64,000 nucleotides of DNA from contig OY720344.1 in the NCBI GenBank assembly GCA_963082975.1, positions 12,945,580 to 13,009,579 on the forward strand. The letters are read 5' to 3'. Shown here one piece after another: positions 47,688-58,705 of the stretch (its first letter is position 1; every line of letters begins with the position of its first letter). A model generated the notes under the pieces. The model was given only the letters and a program-made list of their open reading frames with translations. It did not search any database and had not been told where the DNA came from. This DNA is from Labia minor. Lineage: Eukaryota > Arthropoda > Insecta > Dermaptera > Spongiphoridae. A program made the position numbers and the translations under genes.

Positions 47688-47816
47688 GGAAATAAAGTCG
47701 ACAGTTTCCATCTGGAGCTTTTATCGGATGAGAGCCGTCGTCCTAGAAAACAAGAGGTGTCAGACATTTTGGTTGCTTATCTACAAAGAAGGCTAATTAA
47801 AACTTTAACAAGATAA
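47688..47816 (+). CDS. Candidate terminal exon
   Basis: After an acceptor-like aatttaattttcag, phase 0 is open for 42 codons to TAA at 47814-47816: GNKVDSFHLELLSDESRRPR, then KQEVSDILVAYLQRRLIK. The composition is balanced and charged, GC about 42%. A second phase (EIKSTVSIWSFYRM...) is also open, so the frame is uncertain. Its phase does not match the candidate exon at 43116-43192 for the preferred frame but does for the second. Protein not recognised. Confidence 0.25.
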   Translation, partial: GNKVDSFHLELLSDESRRPRKQEVSDILVAYLQRRLIKTLTR

Positions 47817-48548
47817 AATATTCATTCAATTGAAGGACTTGCTGCTAAAAGAAACGGATACACTTGAATGAATTGCAACCTTATGAAACGAGTCAATCAT
47901 CTTAAAACAAAATTCACTCAAAGATCATCATCCTTTGTTAGGTATCTTACTTTTCAAAAAGTTCATTACCCATTTATTTTACATAATTTATTGTTTTCGT
48001 CCTATTTTTCTATTTTAAAACAAACTTCAAATTTAAATTTATCATTCAGACGGCAAATAAATTACTGGATTAAGTTGCGGAATTTCTATCCATAACAAAA
48101 AAAAAAACGAAAAAGTTTTGTTTATTTGTCACTAGAACATTTTTTAAACATGAAATATAAGAGACGTAAGATTGTGATATATAAGTTGCATTTGTCACTT
48201 TAACTATTTCCTTAAATAAATGAGACTGTTCATCAATGAACGACAAATTTCGTTTTCAAACTCAAACAAGATCTAGTCGGAATCCTATTCATTTGCCTCG
48301 CCACAAACTGGAACTGATAAATCAATAGAATTCTATTAAATAAATTGTCATACCTGGTTAATAAAGATAAAAATTGTTCAATGAAAATTCGTTTCATATT
48401 TGATTTTGCCCAAAGGGAAACAGAAATAATATTTGTATACTCTAGTATTGTATTGTATATTGTGCTTAAGATATATTATCATTGTGAGTGGTCCATTTAT
48501 TCGGGTATCAGTCATTGAATATTTTTTACCATAATTTGTTACATAGGA
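47817..48548. other. AT-rich spacer
   Basis: A 75-codon + frame at 47868-48095 (MNCNLMKRVNHLKTKFTQRS...) lies just after the candidate exon, but its composition is chance-like (S/F/N/K) and it is not called. Confidence 0.35.
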
Positions 48549-48677
48549 TTTTTACTATCTCGTAAGAGATAGTATTGCGATCACGAAAATTTTCGATGTT
48601 GAAATTTTGATGTTTTTATACGTTTTGAAGGTTCCTGAATCATTTTCACTAAGGTTGAGAAAAATGTCTGTGTGTGT

Positions 48678-48740
<63 letters not shown>

Positions 48741-49192
48741 GACAAGATTACGCAAAAACGGTTTGAGCTAGAATGATGAAATTTGGTACATGGACATTAT
48801 TCAAAATTCATAGTTTTCTATCAACTTTTGAGAAATGTAACTCAACCGGAAGAGGGTCATTACCTACAACGTTTTGATTTTTTTCCTCTAAAGTGACCGT
48901 AAAAATAAAAATATATGTTTGATAATTTTTCACATGATTAATAATTGTATAAAACTGCTATATATAGAATTTCAGCTTGATTGAATTGCTGAAAGTACCA
49001 GAATTAATTTTTTAACTGCAAATCTCACGCGCCAACACGTGCCATGGTGCCATCAATAAAAAACCAAACATGCGCTCGTTTAATATTTATTATTTATAAT
49101 TTATAATTAATTAAATTTAATTTAAATATAATATATTATGTTATTTAATCCAATTCAAATTGCGAGATAGTCGAGTGGAGACACTCCAGCTT
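48549..49192 (+). mobile_element. HINE-like element, family H1, copy C
   Basis: The best-preserved 5' hairpin: actatctcgtaagagatagt (perfect 8-bp stem, gtaa loop). Then tattgcgatcacgaaaattt, a (gt)n tract at 48668-48739, ctcaaccggaagagggtcat, and the same 3' end as copy B (tcgagtggagacactccagc tta). 644 bp. Only 1.5 kb from copy B in the same orientation, and nearly identical outside the microsatellite. Confidence 0.85.
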
Positions 49193-49349
49193 ATTTAATT
49201 TAACGACTATGAAATACAAAGACTACAATATTTATATGAATATGTCAAAACCTAAATCTAAACATCTATAGTAATTACTTAAATATAAATATCAAAAACA
49301 AGTATTACTTTTATGTAAGGAGAGTATTCATTAGTATATTCTTCAAATA

Positions 49350-49802
49350 CGGGGTTTGCTCAAAAGAAAAGTTGAATAAATTTTTTGCATAATATCGAAA
49401 AGTTTTTATTTATTCATCAATATCCATTTTGTCCCCTTCAAAGTATTTCCACTCAGATATAATGCACTTATTCCAGCACTTCTTACAATCGTCGAAGCAC
49501 TTCTGAAATGGGCTTCTCGGTATGGCCATCAGCTCGTTCTTCGATTCCGACTTTATCTCATCCATTACGGCAAAATGCTTTCCTTTCATTCCTCTGTTCA
49601 GTTTTGGGAATAGTAAAAAGTCGCAGGGAGCCAAATCTGCTGAATACGGTGGTAGAGGTATGATTACGGTGTTGTTTTTGGCCAAAAAATCACGAACAAA
49701 CAATGAACTGGTGCAATATCGTGATCCAGAATCCATGATTTGTTTTTCCACAATTCCAATCGTTTTAATCGTTCCAATCGTTTTCGCTTCATCTTCCTTG
49801 TA
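49350..49802 (-). pseudogene. Mariner transposase, C-terminal half (subfamily 3)
   Basis: Minus-strand frames read LWKNKSWILDHDIAPVH, then after a one-base shift LFVRDFLAKNNTVI, PPYSADLAPCDFLLFPKLNR and, at the carboxy end, KCWNKCIISEWKYFEGDKMD. This matches the DD34D catalytic region: the second aspartate lies in D-H-D-I-A-P (normally HHDNAP) and the third in LAPCD. The amino half is missing because a second mariner interrupts at 49803. The outer left end near 49350 (cggggtttgctcaaaagaaa) is next to TA and is probably the TIR. Non-functional. Confidence 0.88.
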
Positions 49803-50247
49803 CGAGGGTGGTCTGAAAAGTTTCCGACCTGACCAAGAAAATCGATGTTTTTAAATTTTTTTTTTGCTATATTTTTCAACATAATCTCCATCAACACTGA
49901 TACATTTCTCATAACGGTGTTCTAATTAATAAATTATATAATTAATTAATTAAATTTGATTTAATTTAATTTAAGTCTCATCAACAGTTGTGAATCGACG
50001 CAAAAATTCGTTTGGATTACGCCGTTAGAAATAGTTTTTCGAAGCAATTTTTGGTCTAACATTAGGAAATGCGGCACCCACGTTGCACACAGCTTTCCAT
50101 ATTCAAATGGTTTTGCAAAATATTTCGCACACGTTCAGCTAACATCGTACAGGTCTCATTTATCTTGAATTTTGAAAAATAAAAAAAAAAAAAAAATTTA
50201 AAAACAGATTTTCTTGGAGAGGTCGGAAACTTTTCAGACCACCCTCA
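49803..50247 (-). mobile_element. Nested deleted mariner (subfamily 4)
   Basis: The TIRs cgagggtggtctgaaaagtt (left) and the inverse aacttttcagaccaccctca (right) are flanked by TA on both sides. It lies inside or at the edge of the mariner at 49350-49802. Minus-strand remnants include NPNEFLRRFTTVDET (the first-aspartate region, family ...RRFVTVDETW) and, near the other end, NTVMRNVSVLMEIMLKN, a degraded version of the R-KC-...GDYVEK carboxy end. 445 bp, a deletion derivative. Confidence 0.85.
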
Positions 50248-51824
50248 TAGTAATCTTTATTTTTTTTTTTAAGTAAAAAAAGGAAGAACACACTAAATGT
50301 GACTAACTTTTTTAGTTGTCAAAAACAAACTACTAATCTAAAATGGCTGTTAATATCAATATATGAGCAACATATGTGTAACAACATAACAAAAAAAATT
50401 TCAATAATCGAATGTACACAGTCCGAGAAATTTAAAATTCACCTTTTCTTTTCAACAGACCTAGTATATTGAAAAATATTAAATTTCAAAAATTTATTAC
50501 ATAAAATAAATATATGTCATTATTCTCTTTTATATAAAATAAGAAATTGATTAAATTGAAAATCTTTTTTTAATAAGTAAAAAGTTAATTAATTATAATT
50601 GAAATGAAACGTTTAATAAATGATTCAATCTAAGAGTTCTAAGGGAGATGTGAAAGTGTTTGAGAGCGAAAGAGAGAGAATAAATTCATTGACCACACGC
50701 TTAATATCAACTCGGAGTAACAATTCAACAGGAGAGAGGCTTGATTTATCAACAAACACCATCCAAGTCCACCTCTAAATTAACGCTTAGAATTGGTGTA
50801 CTGAATTAATATATGAACTGCCAATTGCCAGTGATTGCAGCACAAAAGAGACCTTGCCTACATACAAATGAGATAACCCAACATCCATTATTATTGGGAA
50901 CATCTCAAACAAAGACAGATCATGTAAGAGGTAGAATAAAACTAATCGAATTATCACACGAACAATCATCAATAAACTTCAATAGAAGACAATCATTGCT
51001 TCTCGTTTCAGAATAATAAGTCACATATTTTTCAATTAAAGTAAATTGAATATTAAATTGATCATATATATAAGTAAATACTATTTAATTTAACTTTACA
51101 AATCTATACTAGATAATTTCTTTATTTTAGGGTTTATATTATTAAATATAAATTAGATTATTTATTGATTTGTAAATCAAAAAGCGATTTATTTTCACCT
51201 GAGAATTTCTTCAAATTTTTTTTCAAAAAAAAAAAAACAAGAAAAATAAATATAATAAGGATAATTTTTAGATTCAATATTTAAGGACTCATTGAGTAGA
51301 ATATATATAGAAAATATAGCGAATGGGGTTCACAATGTGTGCACAATCTTATCCAATCCAATCCAATCCAATATATAACAAAAGAAAACAGAATTGATAT
51401 TAATATATTAAAATGTAAGCTTTATATTACCATAAATATAAGAAGAAAATTTAAAATGAATAGAATATTTATTAAATCATTCCAAATTTGTTTCAATATT
51501 TATTTATTACTAAAAAAATTATTCACATATTTGAGAGAAATAAAAATAAAACCTTAGACCTTAGACAACAATTTGACTTAGGATCAAATTTAATATATTT
51601 TTTTTTTGTTGACATCAATCCATTTTACCATTGTAGCCTAGTAATTCTTCCTGGTCTAGGAATACTCTAATTATTATAAATTACTATTACTATTATATAT
51701 TTTTTTATGTAAAATACATTTTCTGACCAAACAAAATTCGAGGTTTATAAAATACTTTGATCTTTGATTTGAAAATTAATCTAATAATATACTTAAATAT
51801 AATAATATGCATTATATGTAAATA
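50248..51824. other. Spacer with GC-richer block at 50640-51020
   Basis: A 67-codon + frame at 50813-51016 starting ATG (MNCQLPVIAAQKRPCLHTNE...) has balanced composition, with a donor-like gtaagagg at 50925 and acceptor-like ccagtgattgcag near 50840, but no recognised domain. It is the best unassigned frame here and not called as a gene. The rest is A/T-rich. Confidence 0.25.
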
Positions 51825-52358
51825 CCAGGTGTGTCTAAAAAGTTCGGTGAATGGTATGATAAAAACATTAAAAAGAGAATGTTAATGTTTACTCTCCTCT
51901 TGCCACAACCCACTTCTGCCAACGTTCGTATAACGCTTGAAAACTGTTGGAGAAGTCTTGGTGTGGAATCGTTCTCAGACTAGTCGTCACAACGTTCAGG
52001 CCGGCAATTCACAAACAGGACACCAGAAAACACTGAACGTGTACGAGAGATGCTAACAAAAGATCGGCGATTGGCTCTGCGACTGATATCCGAAGAATTG
52101 GGTATTAGCAAAGACACAGTAAGTAGTGTTTTCTGGTGATCTGCTTGTGGATTGCCAGCCTGAACGTTGTGACGGCTTCTCTGAGAACGATTCCACACCA
52201 AGACTTCTCCAACAGTTTTCAAGCGTTATACGAACGTTGGCAGAAGTGGGTTGTGGCAAGTGGAGAGTATTTTGAAGGTTAATAAAGGTATTTACAATTA
52301 ACATTCTCTTTTTAATGTTTTTATCATACCATTCACCGAACTTTTTAGAAACACCTCG
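51825..52358 (+). mobile_element. Foldback mariner with ~200-bp inverted arms (subfamily 5)
   Basis: 534 bp flanked by TA. The ends caggtgtgtctaaaaagttc and the inverse gaactttttagaaacacctc are followed by 60 nearly identical inverted bases. The arms then each carry the transposase carboxy end: on the right, RWQKWVVASGEYFEG precedes the stop, and the left has the same sequence inverted. The loop contains VREMLTKDRRLALRLISEEL GIS, the amino-terminal HTH of mariner transposases. It is thus a rearranged element with the 3' coding end duplicated head-to-head. Confidence 0.88.
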
Positions 52359-53745
52359 TATATATACCGAAATAAATATCTAATATCGTTTTAAGAGATT
52401 GTAATATACATTTAACAGCCTATAGATATCTACTATATTAATAAATTGAATAAATTTCGAGTATTATTTGATCATTTCAATAACTCATTACATTTACTAT
52501 AAATATAAATATTATTTTAAAATTTTGTTATTAAAAAAAGCGAAATAATTAATTAAACAATAAATTAATTAATTTAATTTCTTCCGAGGATCAATTATTG
52601 ATAATATTGTTTGAATATAATAATAATTGTACATATGTATGAATCTCCCTTTCATTTGGTGTCTCACTAAATATGAATATGATAAATAAATTAATCTAAC
52701 AAAAATTATCATATCGTTCAATGTTACATTCAATTTCATTAGTAGGGTATAATTCAATATTGAAATGACATTTCTTTTAGTGAGATATCAAGTTTCATTG
52801 TATTTTATAAACATTCTTACTTCGTTTTTTTATTTTTTTCTACTTTTTTATGAAAACGTTGTTGAGACAGGAGATTTCAGACAAACGTGACGTACGCTGA
52901 CATTTCTTTCCTGGCAGTTATGAAGTGTTGGGGTGGACAGGAATCTTCTCTCAACTTTATTGACCTGTTTTTTTTCTCTCTTATGTATTTCAAATGTATA
53001 TCTATTTAAGATGTCAGAAAGACAAAATCAAATTCACACTCTACTAACTACCTTTTTGTTGTTTATTTATATTTTATTTAGATTAAAATTAAATACTTAT
53101 AGTAAGGAGTAGGAGGACTCTTTTTAAAGTCTTATTTAACTTATTATTTATTTGTTTAATCATACTCTTATAAATCACCCTTTTATGAAGGCAATAGCAC
53201 TAGTAACATAACAGATGAACTTAAGAATATATAAATACATACGAGTATAATATAATGATACTATACATACATATATATATATAGTAGTTCTCTAGGGGAA
53301 AACTATATCATATAAATTTATTTGCCGTAAACTGAGGCTGGCTGGTTCTTGCTTAGCGTTTCCACAACTACCGAGTTTCCTAGCAAACAAATTAAAAAGA
53401 AATAATTGAATAATAATAACCGACTGAATAAAAATCAACGACAATTATTTAGTTTAATAACATTTGAAGTGTCATAATTAAATTAATAATTAATTAACAA
53501 TAGTCTAATAATTAAAAATTAATATTGTAACGACAAGGTTAGGTCTTCAGTGCTCATTTGTCTCTTGGAGTAGATAGGAACTACCCAGTTGAAAAAAAGT
53601 CGATGAAGGGCCGATGACTGTCGCTATACTCGAGGAGGTAAGAGTTGGTGCATGACCCAACCCCCACCCTCGGCCAAGCAGTTTCCGCGCTTGCTCCCAC
53701 CATTCCTACAAATCCACACCGCGCAACTTTGTTGGGCATAACAAA
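52359..53745. other. Spacer with an exon-like patch at 52880-52960
   Basis: At 52886-52918 two acceptor-like sites occur (gagatttcag and the stronger ctttcctggcag) and a + frame TNVTYADISFLAVMKCWGGQ runs through 52990. No donor fits, so it is not called. 53590-53745 is GC-richer and adjoins the H2 element. Confidence 0.3.
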
Positions 53746-54460
53746 TTTTTACTTTCCCGCATACTTCGTATAAGGGAAGTATTGGAATCGTCAAAAATTT
53801 CGACTTCGAGATTTCGATAGATCTTGACGTTTTAGACCTCCCTGAGTCGGAAAATACCATTTTTCGAATTATGTCTTTGTGTGTGTGTATGTATGGATGT
53901 ATGGATGTATGTAATGTTTGTCAGTGAGCGAATTTACTTAGAAACTAATCAAGCTAAGACTTCGAAATTTGGTACACCGATATTATTCACAGTTTGTAGA
54001 TTTCTATCAAAATTTCGACAAAATCGGTTAACCGGAAGTGGTACTTTACCTACACTGGTTGCGTTTACCTTTCAAGTAAAGTACCAGTTTGCTTCGAGAT
54101 ATTTGCTTCATATTTTGTAAATAGATTTAAAAATATGAAAAAAATTCAGATACCAAATTTCATCATGATCTGACTACCGGAAGTGACATTTTACCTATAC
54201 AAGTAGCGTTAGGTGTAACTTATAAATATATATAATAATGTTAAACCATTTTACTTTATAATTTAAATTAATTAGTTTGTTTATTTTTATTGTTGTTAAT
54301 TATTTTTGTTTTATCGTTCTCAAGATAATGGTTAAAAATAACTTGTAATTAAATTATCAAAAATTATCAATACCCAGTTTACACATTCTAAATATTCATT
54401 CACAACTCTTTATACCTATTTATATGCGGGAAAGTCTAGGGGAGGACAATCCCGATTTTT
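53746..54460 (+). mobile_element. HINE-like element, family H2
   Basis: Starts ttttt then actttcccgcata (53751-53763), which recurs inverted as tatgcgggaaagt (54423-54435): perfect 13-bp subterminal inverted repeats. A 5' hairpin atacttc...gaagtat (53761-53782) overlaps the first one, and a small gggaggacaatccc stem-loop follows the second. The middle has a (tg)n/(tatgga)n microsatellite and two copies of accggaagtg. The body aligns with family H1 (agtattg..atcg.caaaaatttcga; ggtacaccgatattattcac; taaccggaagtgg), but the ends differ. Non-coding. Confidence 0.8.
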
Positions 54461-54717
54461 TATATTTTAGTTTGAGAGAGTAGAAGTCTGTGGTGGAGGG
54501 GAAATCACTCTAGGATTATACTAGTAATGCATCGTTCATATGAAGCTATGTATCTTTCAACGAGGACGACGCCATTAAATGTTTCTCTTATATTCCAATT
54601 TTTATGTAAATATTCACTTATACAGTAACTCTTTAACAATTTTTGTATATACTTGTAAATATAATTTTAATAAAATCAAAAAAAGTGATTTTTATTTGAA
54701 GAAAGGAATGAGTCCCG
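54461..54717. other. AT-rich spacer
   Basis: Short A/T-rich interval between H2 and a hAT; nothing recognised. Confidence 0.4.
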
Positions 54718-55402
54718 CAGTGGCGTACCTAAAACTTTTGCCGCCCGGGGCGATCTCCAGTTTGCCGCTCTTTCTATTATAAGTCAATCAAATAGTGGTT
54801 TTTATAAATTAATACACATAAATAAATTATTAAATTATTTAATCAATATAAATTAATACACAGAGTAAATTTTTTTACACATATTTGTATGCACTCGTAA
54901 ACATATTTATATAATATTTACTTTTCTAGCTTTCATATTAGAAAACTCGTGTATAATGCTCTCAAAATTTATATTATTTGTAATTTCTTGTTCTATTGAC
55001 AATATTGCAAGATTTTGTAGTCTTAATTGACTCATTGTAGAACGAAGATAATTTTGTCGAACAAAATCTTAAAGATGCGTTTACGAATTCAACGAATTTT
55101 AATGAATACAATAAAATAAAATTATTATCCTGTTCTTGGAATTAGAATTCAAAATTTATACTAAAATGCATTTATATACACCGAGGAATAATATTCGAAA
55201 TCATATAGTTAATCATAATTTATATAAATCAAATAGTAAACTTATAATAATCATAATAATCATTTCTTATTCAAGAAAGAAAAAAAATAAATATGAAATG
55301 AATAAGTTGGTTTTTACAACTATAACTAAATATAAAAAATGCCGCCCCAAGATAAGTGCCGCCCGGTGCGGACCGCACCCCCCCCCCCTAAGTACGCCAC
55401 TG
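54718..55402 (-). mobile_element. hAT element with transposase remnant, 685 bp
   Basis: Ends cagtggcgtacctaaaactt and the inverse (aagtacgccactg), with the GC-rich subterminal gccgcccggggcg mirrored by gccgcccggtgcg and a C10 run at 55379-55388. Flanked by gagtcccg (54710-54717) and gagtccca (55403-55410), an 8-bp TSD with one mismatch. The interior encodes the hAT carboxy-terminal remnant listed separately. Confidence 0.9.
54907..55068 (-). pseudogene. hAT transposase C-terminal (dimerisation domain) remnant
   Basis: A 53-codon frame ending in TAA reads DFVRQNYLRSTMSQLRLQNL, then AILSIEQEITNNINFESIIH and EFSNMKARKVNI. This follows the well-known hAT C-terminal order: K-YLRSTM-Q-RL--LALLSIE, then -ID----I--FA--KARK. 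That block is part of the hATC dimerisation region at the end of hAT transposases. The frame opens after a stop and the rest of the transposase is gone, so it is a truncated relic inside a non-autonomous element. Confidence 0.85.
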
Positions 55403-56856
55403 GAGTCCCATCACAATATTGAAATATTGACATTTGTTAACTCTATATAAGTAATTATAATATATCTATTTTATATATATTAACCCTTAATTATACATAA
55501 ATAAAAAATATCTTTTATTTATGTTTTAAATTATAATAATCATTTAAAATATACCTTCTACTAACAAATATAAAATTAAAGATAGACTTTTAGAAAACTA
55601 GCCAACGTTAAAGATATAGGTAGGTATATATTGTTTTTTAGATTCATCCACTTTATTATTTTCAATCTGAAATTTATTTTTTTTTTAAGTAGGATGGAGG
55701 TTTGATTTGAATTTAAATTATTACACCTTATTTTTTAAATTTTAAAAAATAAATAAGTACATTATACAATTATAAAACGAAATATTATTTATAAAATTAA
55801 AGTACTAAAAGAAAACATATTTAAAAAGGATTTTTTATATCTCTCCTTAAATAAAATTGTTCTTTAAACTCTCCTTGAATTTTAAAAGGCGGCAATAAGT
55901 GTTATGGTATGAGTTCATTTGTTGAAGGGAAATGACATTCTATGGCATTGTTAGTAGAAATTAGTCGTATCCTAATAAGTAAATTCTCCTTCATGCAAAT
56001 GCAACATGTTTCAATAGACACATGTTCTCTCTCTCACTTCCTTCTACTCTCCCCCTTCCCCCTCCCCACCACTCTGTTCTCTTTAATTTAGAGATCAATA
56101 TTTAATTTTGCATAATCCATTAAATTAAATTTAAATATTTGAACTTGTCTTTCATAAATTTTAATTAAATTAAAATTGCAGGCCTGATTTGCCAACAAAC
56201 ATCGTCTCTTGCCTAAGACTTACCAGACCCCCCTTCTCCCCCCCCCCCCCCCCGCTGGTTCAATCTCCCCAGTCGACAGATTCTCTTTGATGTGCATGAA
56301 TAAATTCAAATGAGAGTTAAATGGACGTTTCCTTTTCAAATCGAGGAATGTCCAAGGGGAAATTTATACACCCAAAAAGTAAATAACCCTATCTAGTTTT
56401 ATTCTCTTGCTCTCCATTTTATTTCAATTGGTGTTGATTCACATTTTAAATCACAAAATATACAGGAAATTAAAATAGTAGTTTTTATCCTATTATCACA
56501 ATTAAAATATTTATTTTGGGGTAAGATGCATTGAAATATGACTGCCTCATTATTTTGTTAAATTTTGTTTATATTTTTTATCTTGTCTTTTTGGAATAAA
56601 TATTAAATCGATTCTTCTTTATGAATTAATTAAAAAAAAAAACATTCTCTTTTTACTTACTTTTTCTTACAAGTTGCGTATTTAAATATTATTCATTAGC
56701 ATTGTATTGGAGAATGTTTTCAAAATAAAGTAAACTGAATCATGAATGTATCAAAAATTTAACATCCTAATAGTTCTAAAAAAATAAAAATAAAATAAAT
56801 ATATTCCCTATACGAAAAATAAAATTGCTAGGTATATACATTTATTATCGTATTAA
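55403..56856. other. Spacer with C-rich tract
   Basis: Mostly A/T-rich. 56040-56280 is pyrimidine-rich (ccccttccccctccccacca, C16 at 56238-56253); on the minus strand gtaagtcttagg follows a G-rich stretch, donor-like but without an open exon. Confidence 0.4.
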
Positions 56857-56960
56857 TAGGGTGACCATATTTTGAAAACACACCAAATCGGGACATTTTA
56901 CTTCTTTTTTTTTTAGAACCAAATTGAAAAAAATCGGAAATGTTCAAAAGCTTAGTCCAG
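56857..56960. mobile_element. Truncated copy of the 200-bp hAT family
   Basis: Starts tagggtgaccatattttgaa, then caccaaatcgggacatttta, as in the copy at 18989, including the agaaccaaattgaaaaaa stretch. The distal end with tgatcaccc is not found; truncated. Confidence 0.7.
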
Positions 56961-57372
56961 AAAACGTTTTTTTTTAGAAGCAAATTGAATTATTTTTGTA
57001 GGCAGTTGAATATGAAAAATTGTTGTTATTCTGCTACCTGAAGTAAATTTGATAATCATTTGGTATACTTATTATACTATCATGGATTAAGGAAAAGTAT
57101 GAGTATTACTTATTCATCAAAATGAAAAATATTTGAAAAGTTAAAGAAACTGACCACAATACTCAATTATATATTTTATTAATGATTAAATAAGAAAAAA
57201 ACAATTGAATTTTTAATAGGCCCTTCTCCTCTCCCCATAAATTAGCCCTTCCATGCCTCGCCTTACAAAATTTGGCAACAGTGATGAAAAAGTGTATCAA
57301 AATAAAAAAAAAAAATAATACCTGAAATAGTACCTACCTACCTACTTAAAGGGTGGATTTCCCATATTATAG
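56961..57372. other. AT-rich spacer
   Basis: No repeat or frame recognised; (ctac)3 near 57335. Confidence 0.35.
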
Positions 57373-57513
57373 GGTTATGCTCAAAAGGTAAATAACAATT
57401 TGTTCTGTTTAGGCAAATCCCTTTTGAGAACTGTGCTGAATTTCCTTCTCGAATGCCCGTTCATCTCATCAATACAAAAAGGCAGATTTAAGACCTGGCA
57501 TGCCATCCCTTAA
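57373..57513 (+). pseudogene. Possible LINE ORF2 carboxy-terminal remnant
   Basis: A 47-codon open frame reads NNNLFCLGKSLLRTVLNFLL ECP then FISSIQKGRFKTW before TAA. The pattern C-x-G-(K)S-...-NFLLECP-f--i resembles the Cys-x2-Cys...H-x-L-x-x-CP zinc-knuckle end of non-LTR reverse transcriptases, with the first cysteines and histidine altered. The resemblance is short. A different frame (QIPFENCAEFPSR...) after a fair acceptor (ttctgtttag) is also open, so an exon reading is possible. Confidence 0.25.
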
Positions 57514-58661
57514 ACTATTGACATGACATTTGTCTTATCCACCTATACTTTTTTTATTTATTAGTTTTAATCTAATCTATGGATTAGTAGGATGAGAACC
57601 TGCATCCCTCGATGAAATTAGGGAATAACCTGCTGAAAATCCCAAACAAAATAATTCATATATTAGACACCCTCCCCGGTCTAACTAATCGAAACCTACC
57701 AATTCTAAAAATACCTTTTTCTCTTCTGCCTCCTTTTTCAATGGTCCTCATTCTAGAAAGATGTAATTTGAAATTCTCTGATATCACTAAATTCTATAAT
57801 ATACAATAGTTGAATATATTTCTTTATAATATTTTAATTAATACTACCAAAACAAAAAAAATCAATGTAAATTCAATTCAACTATTTAATATTTATGTTG
57901 AACTTTATTTTAAATATTACATTTACATTTAAAAATCAATAAAATTTATATCTCTTTTAAAATGTGCCATGATAAATAAAGAACGATGATTACTTACATT
58001 TGATGAGCTGTATTATGTAGATCATTTCATCATCATCAGGGATGGAAAAATAATAAAGAATTTAAATCAACATCCAGTAGCAGGAACGCAGAAGGAAACA
58101 TGAAATACAAGAAAAAAAAATAACATTAAATTATGAAAATTTAAAATAAATAAATTTAAATTGAATTAAAAAGAAATACTGACCTCCGAGTTAATTAAAG
58201 GTTGATATCTCGCAGATTAGACTCGAAAATCAACACGAAGACTTGAATTGATGTCCAATCTCTCTCGCCTAGATAAATAAGAAATCAAGTAAGTATATAT
58301 AAGATGTATAAAAACAAAATGAAAAAATGATTTAAAAATAAATAAATAATACTAATATGATTCAAAAATGGTACTTATAGATTTGTAAAATATTATTTAA
58401 TTTCTGTAATATTAAATTAGTAAAATTGATTAAAATTTTAAAATATTTAGGATAATAATACCAACACCATTCAAGACGATTCTAAAAATATTTTTTTTAA
58501 TTGGTTGCATCTCTATAGAAGATCTAATTACTAATTATTAAATTAAAATAAAATATTAGTTTGTGCAAAAATCAAGAATACCAAAAAGAGAGAAAGAGAT
58601 AGGGACAAATAACAAAACAACAAAATTGCCCACAAATAGCACATAAAAGGAAATATCATTT

Positions 58662-58705
<44 letters not shown>

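Noticed and set aside
52886..52990. Glutathione-transferase-like phrase (TYADISFLAVMK)
   Set aside because: Similarity is only a few residues, and no donor closes the exon; insufficient.
56210..56275. Minus-strand exon ending at gtaagtcttagg
   Set aside because: The preceding sequence is a G16 run without an acceptor or reasonable peptide.
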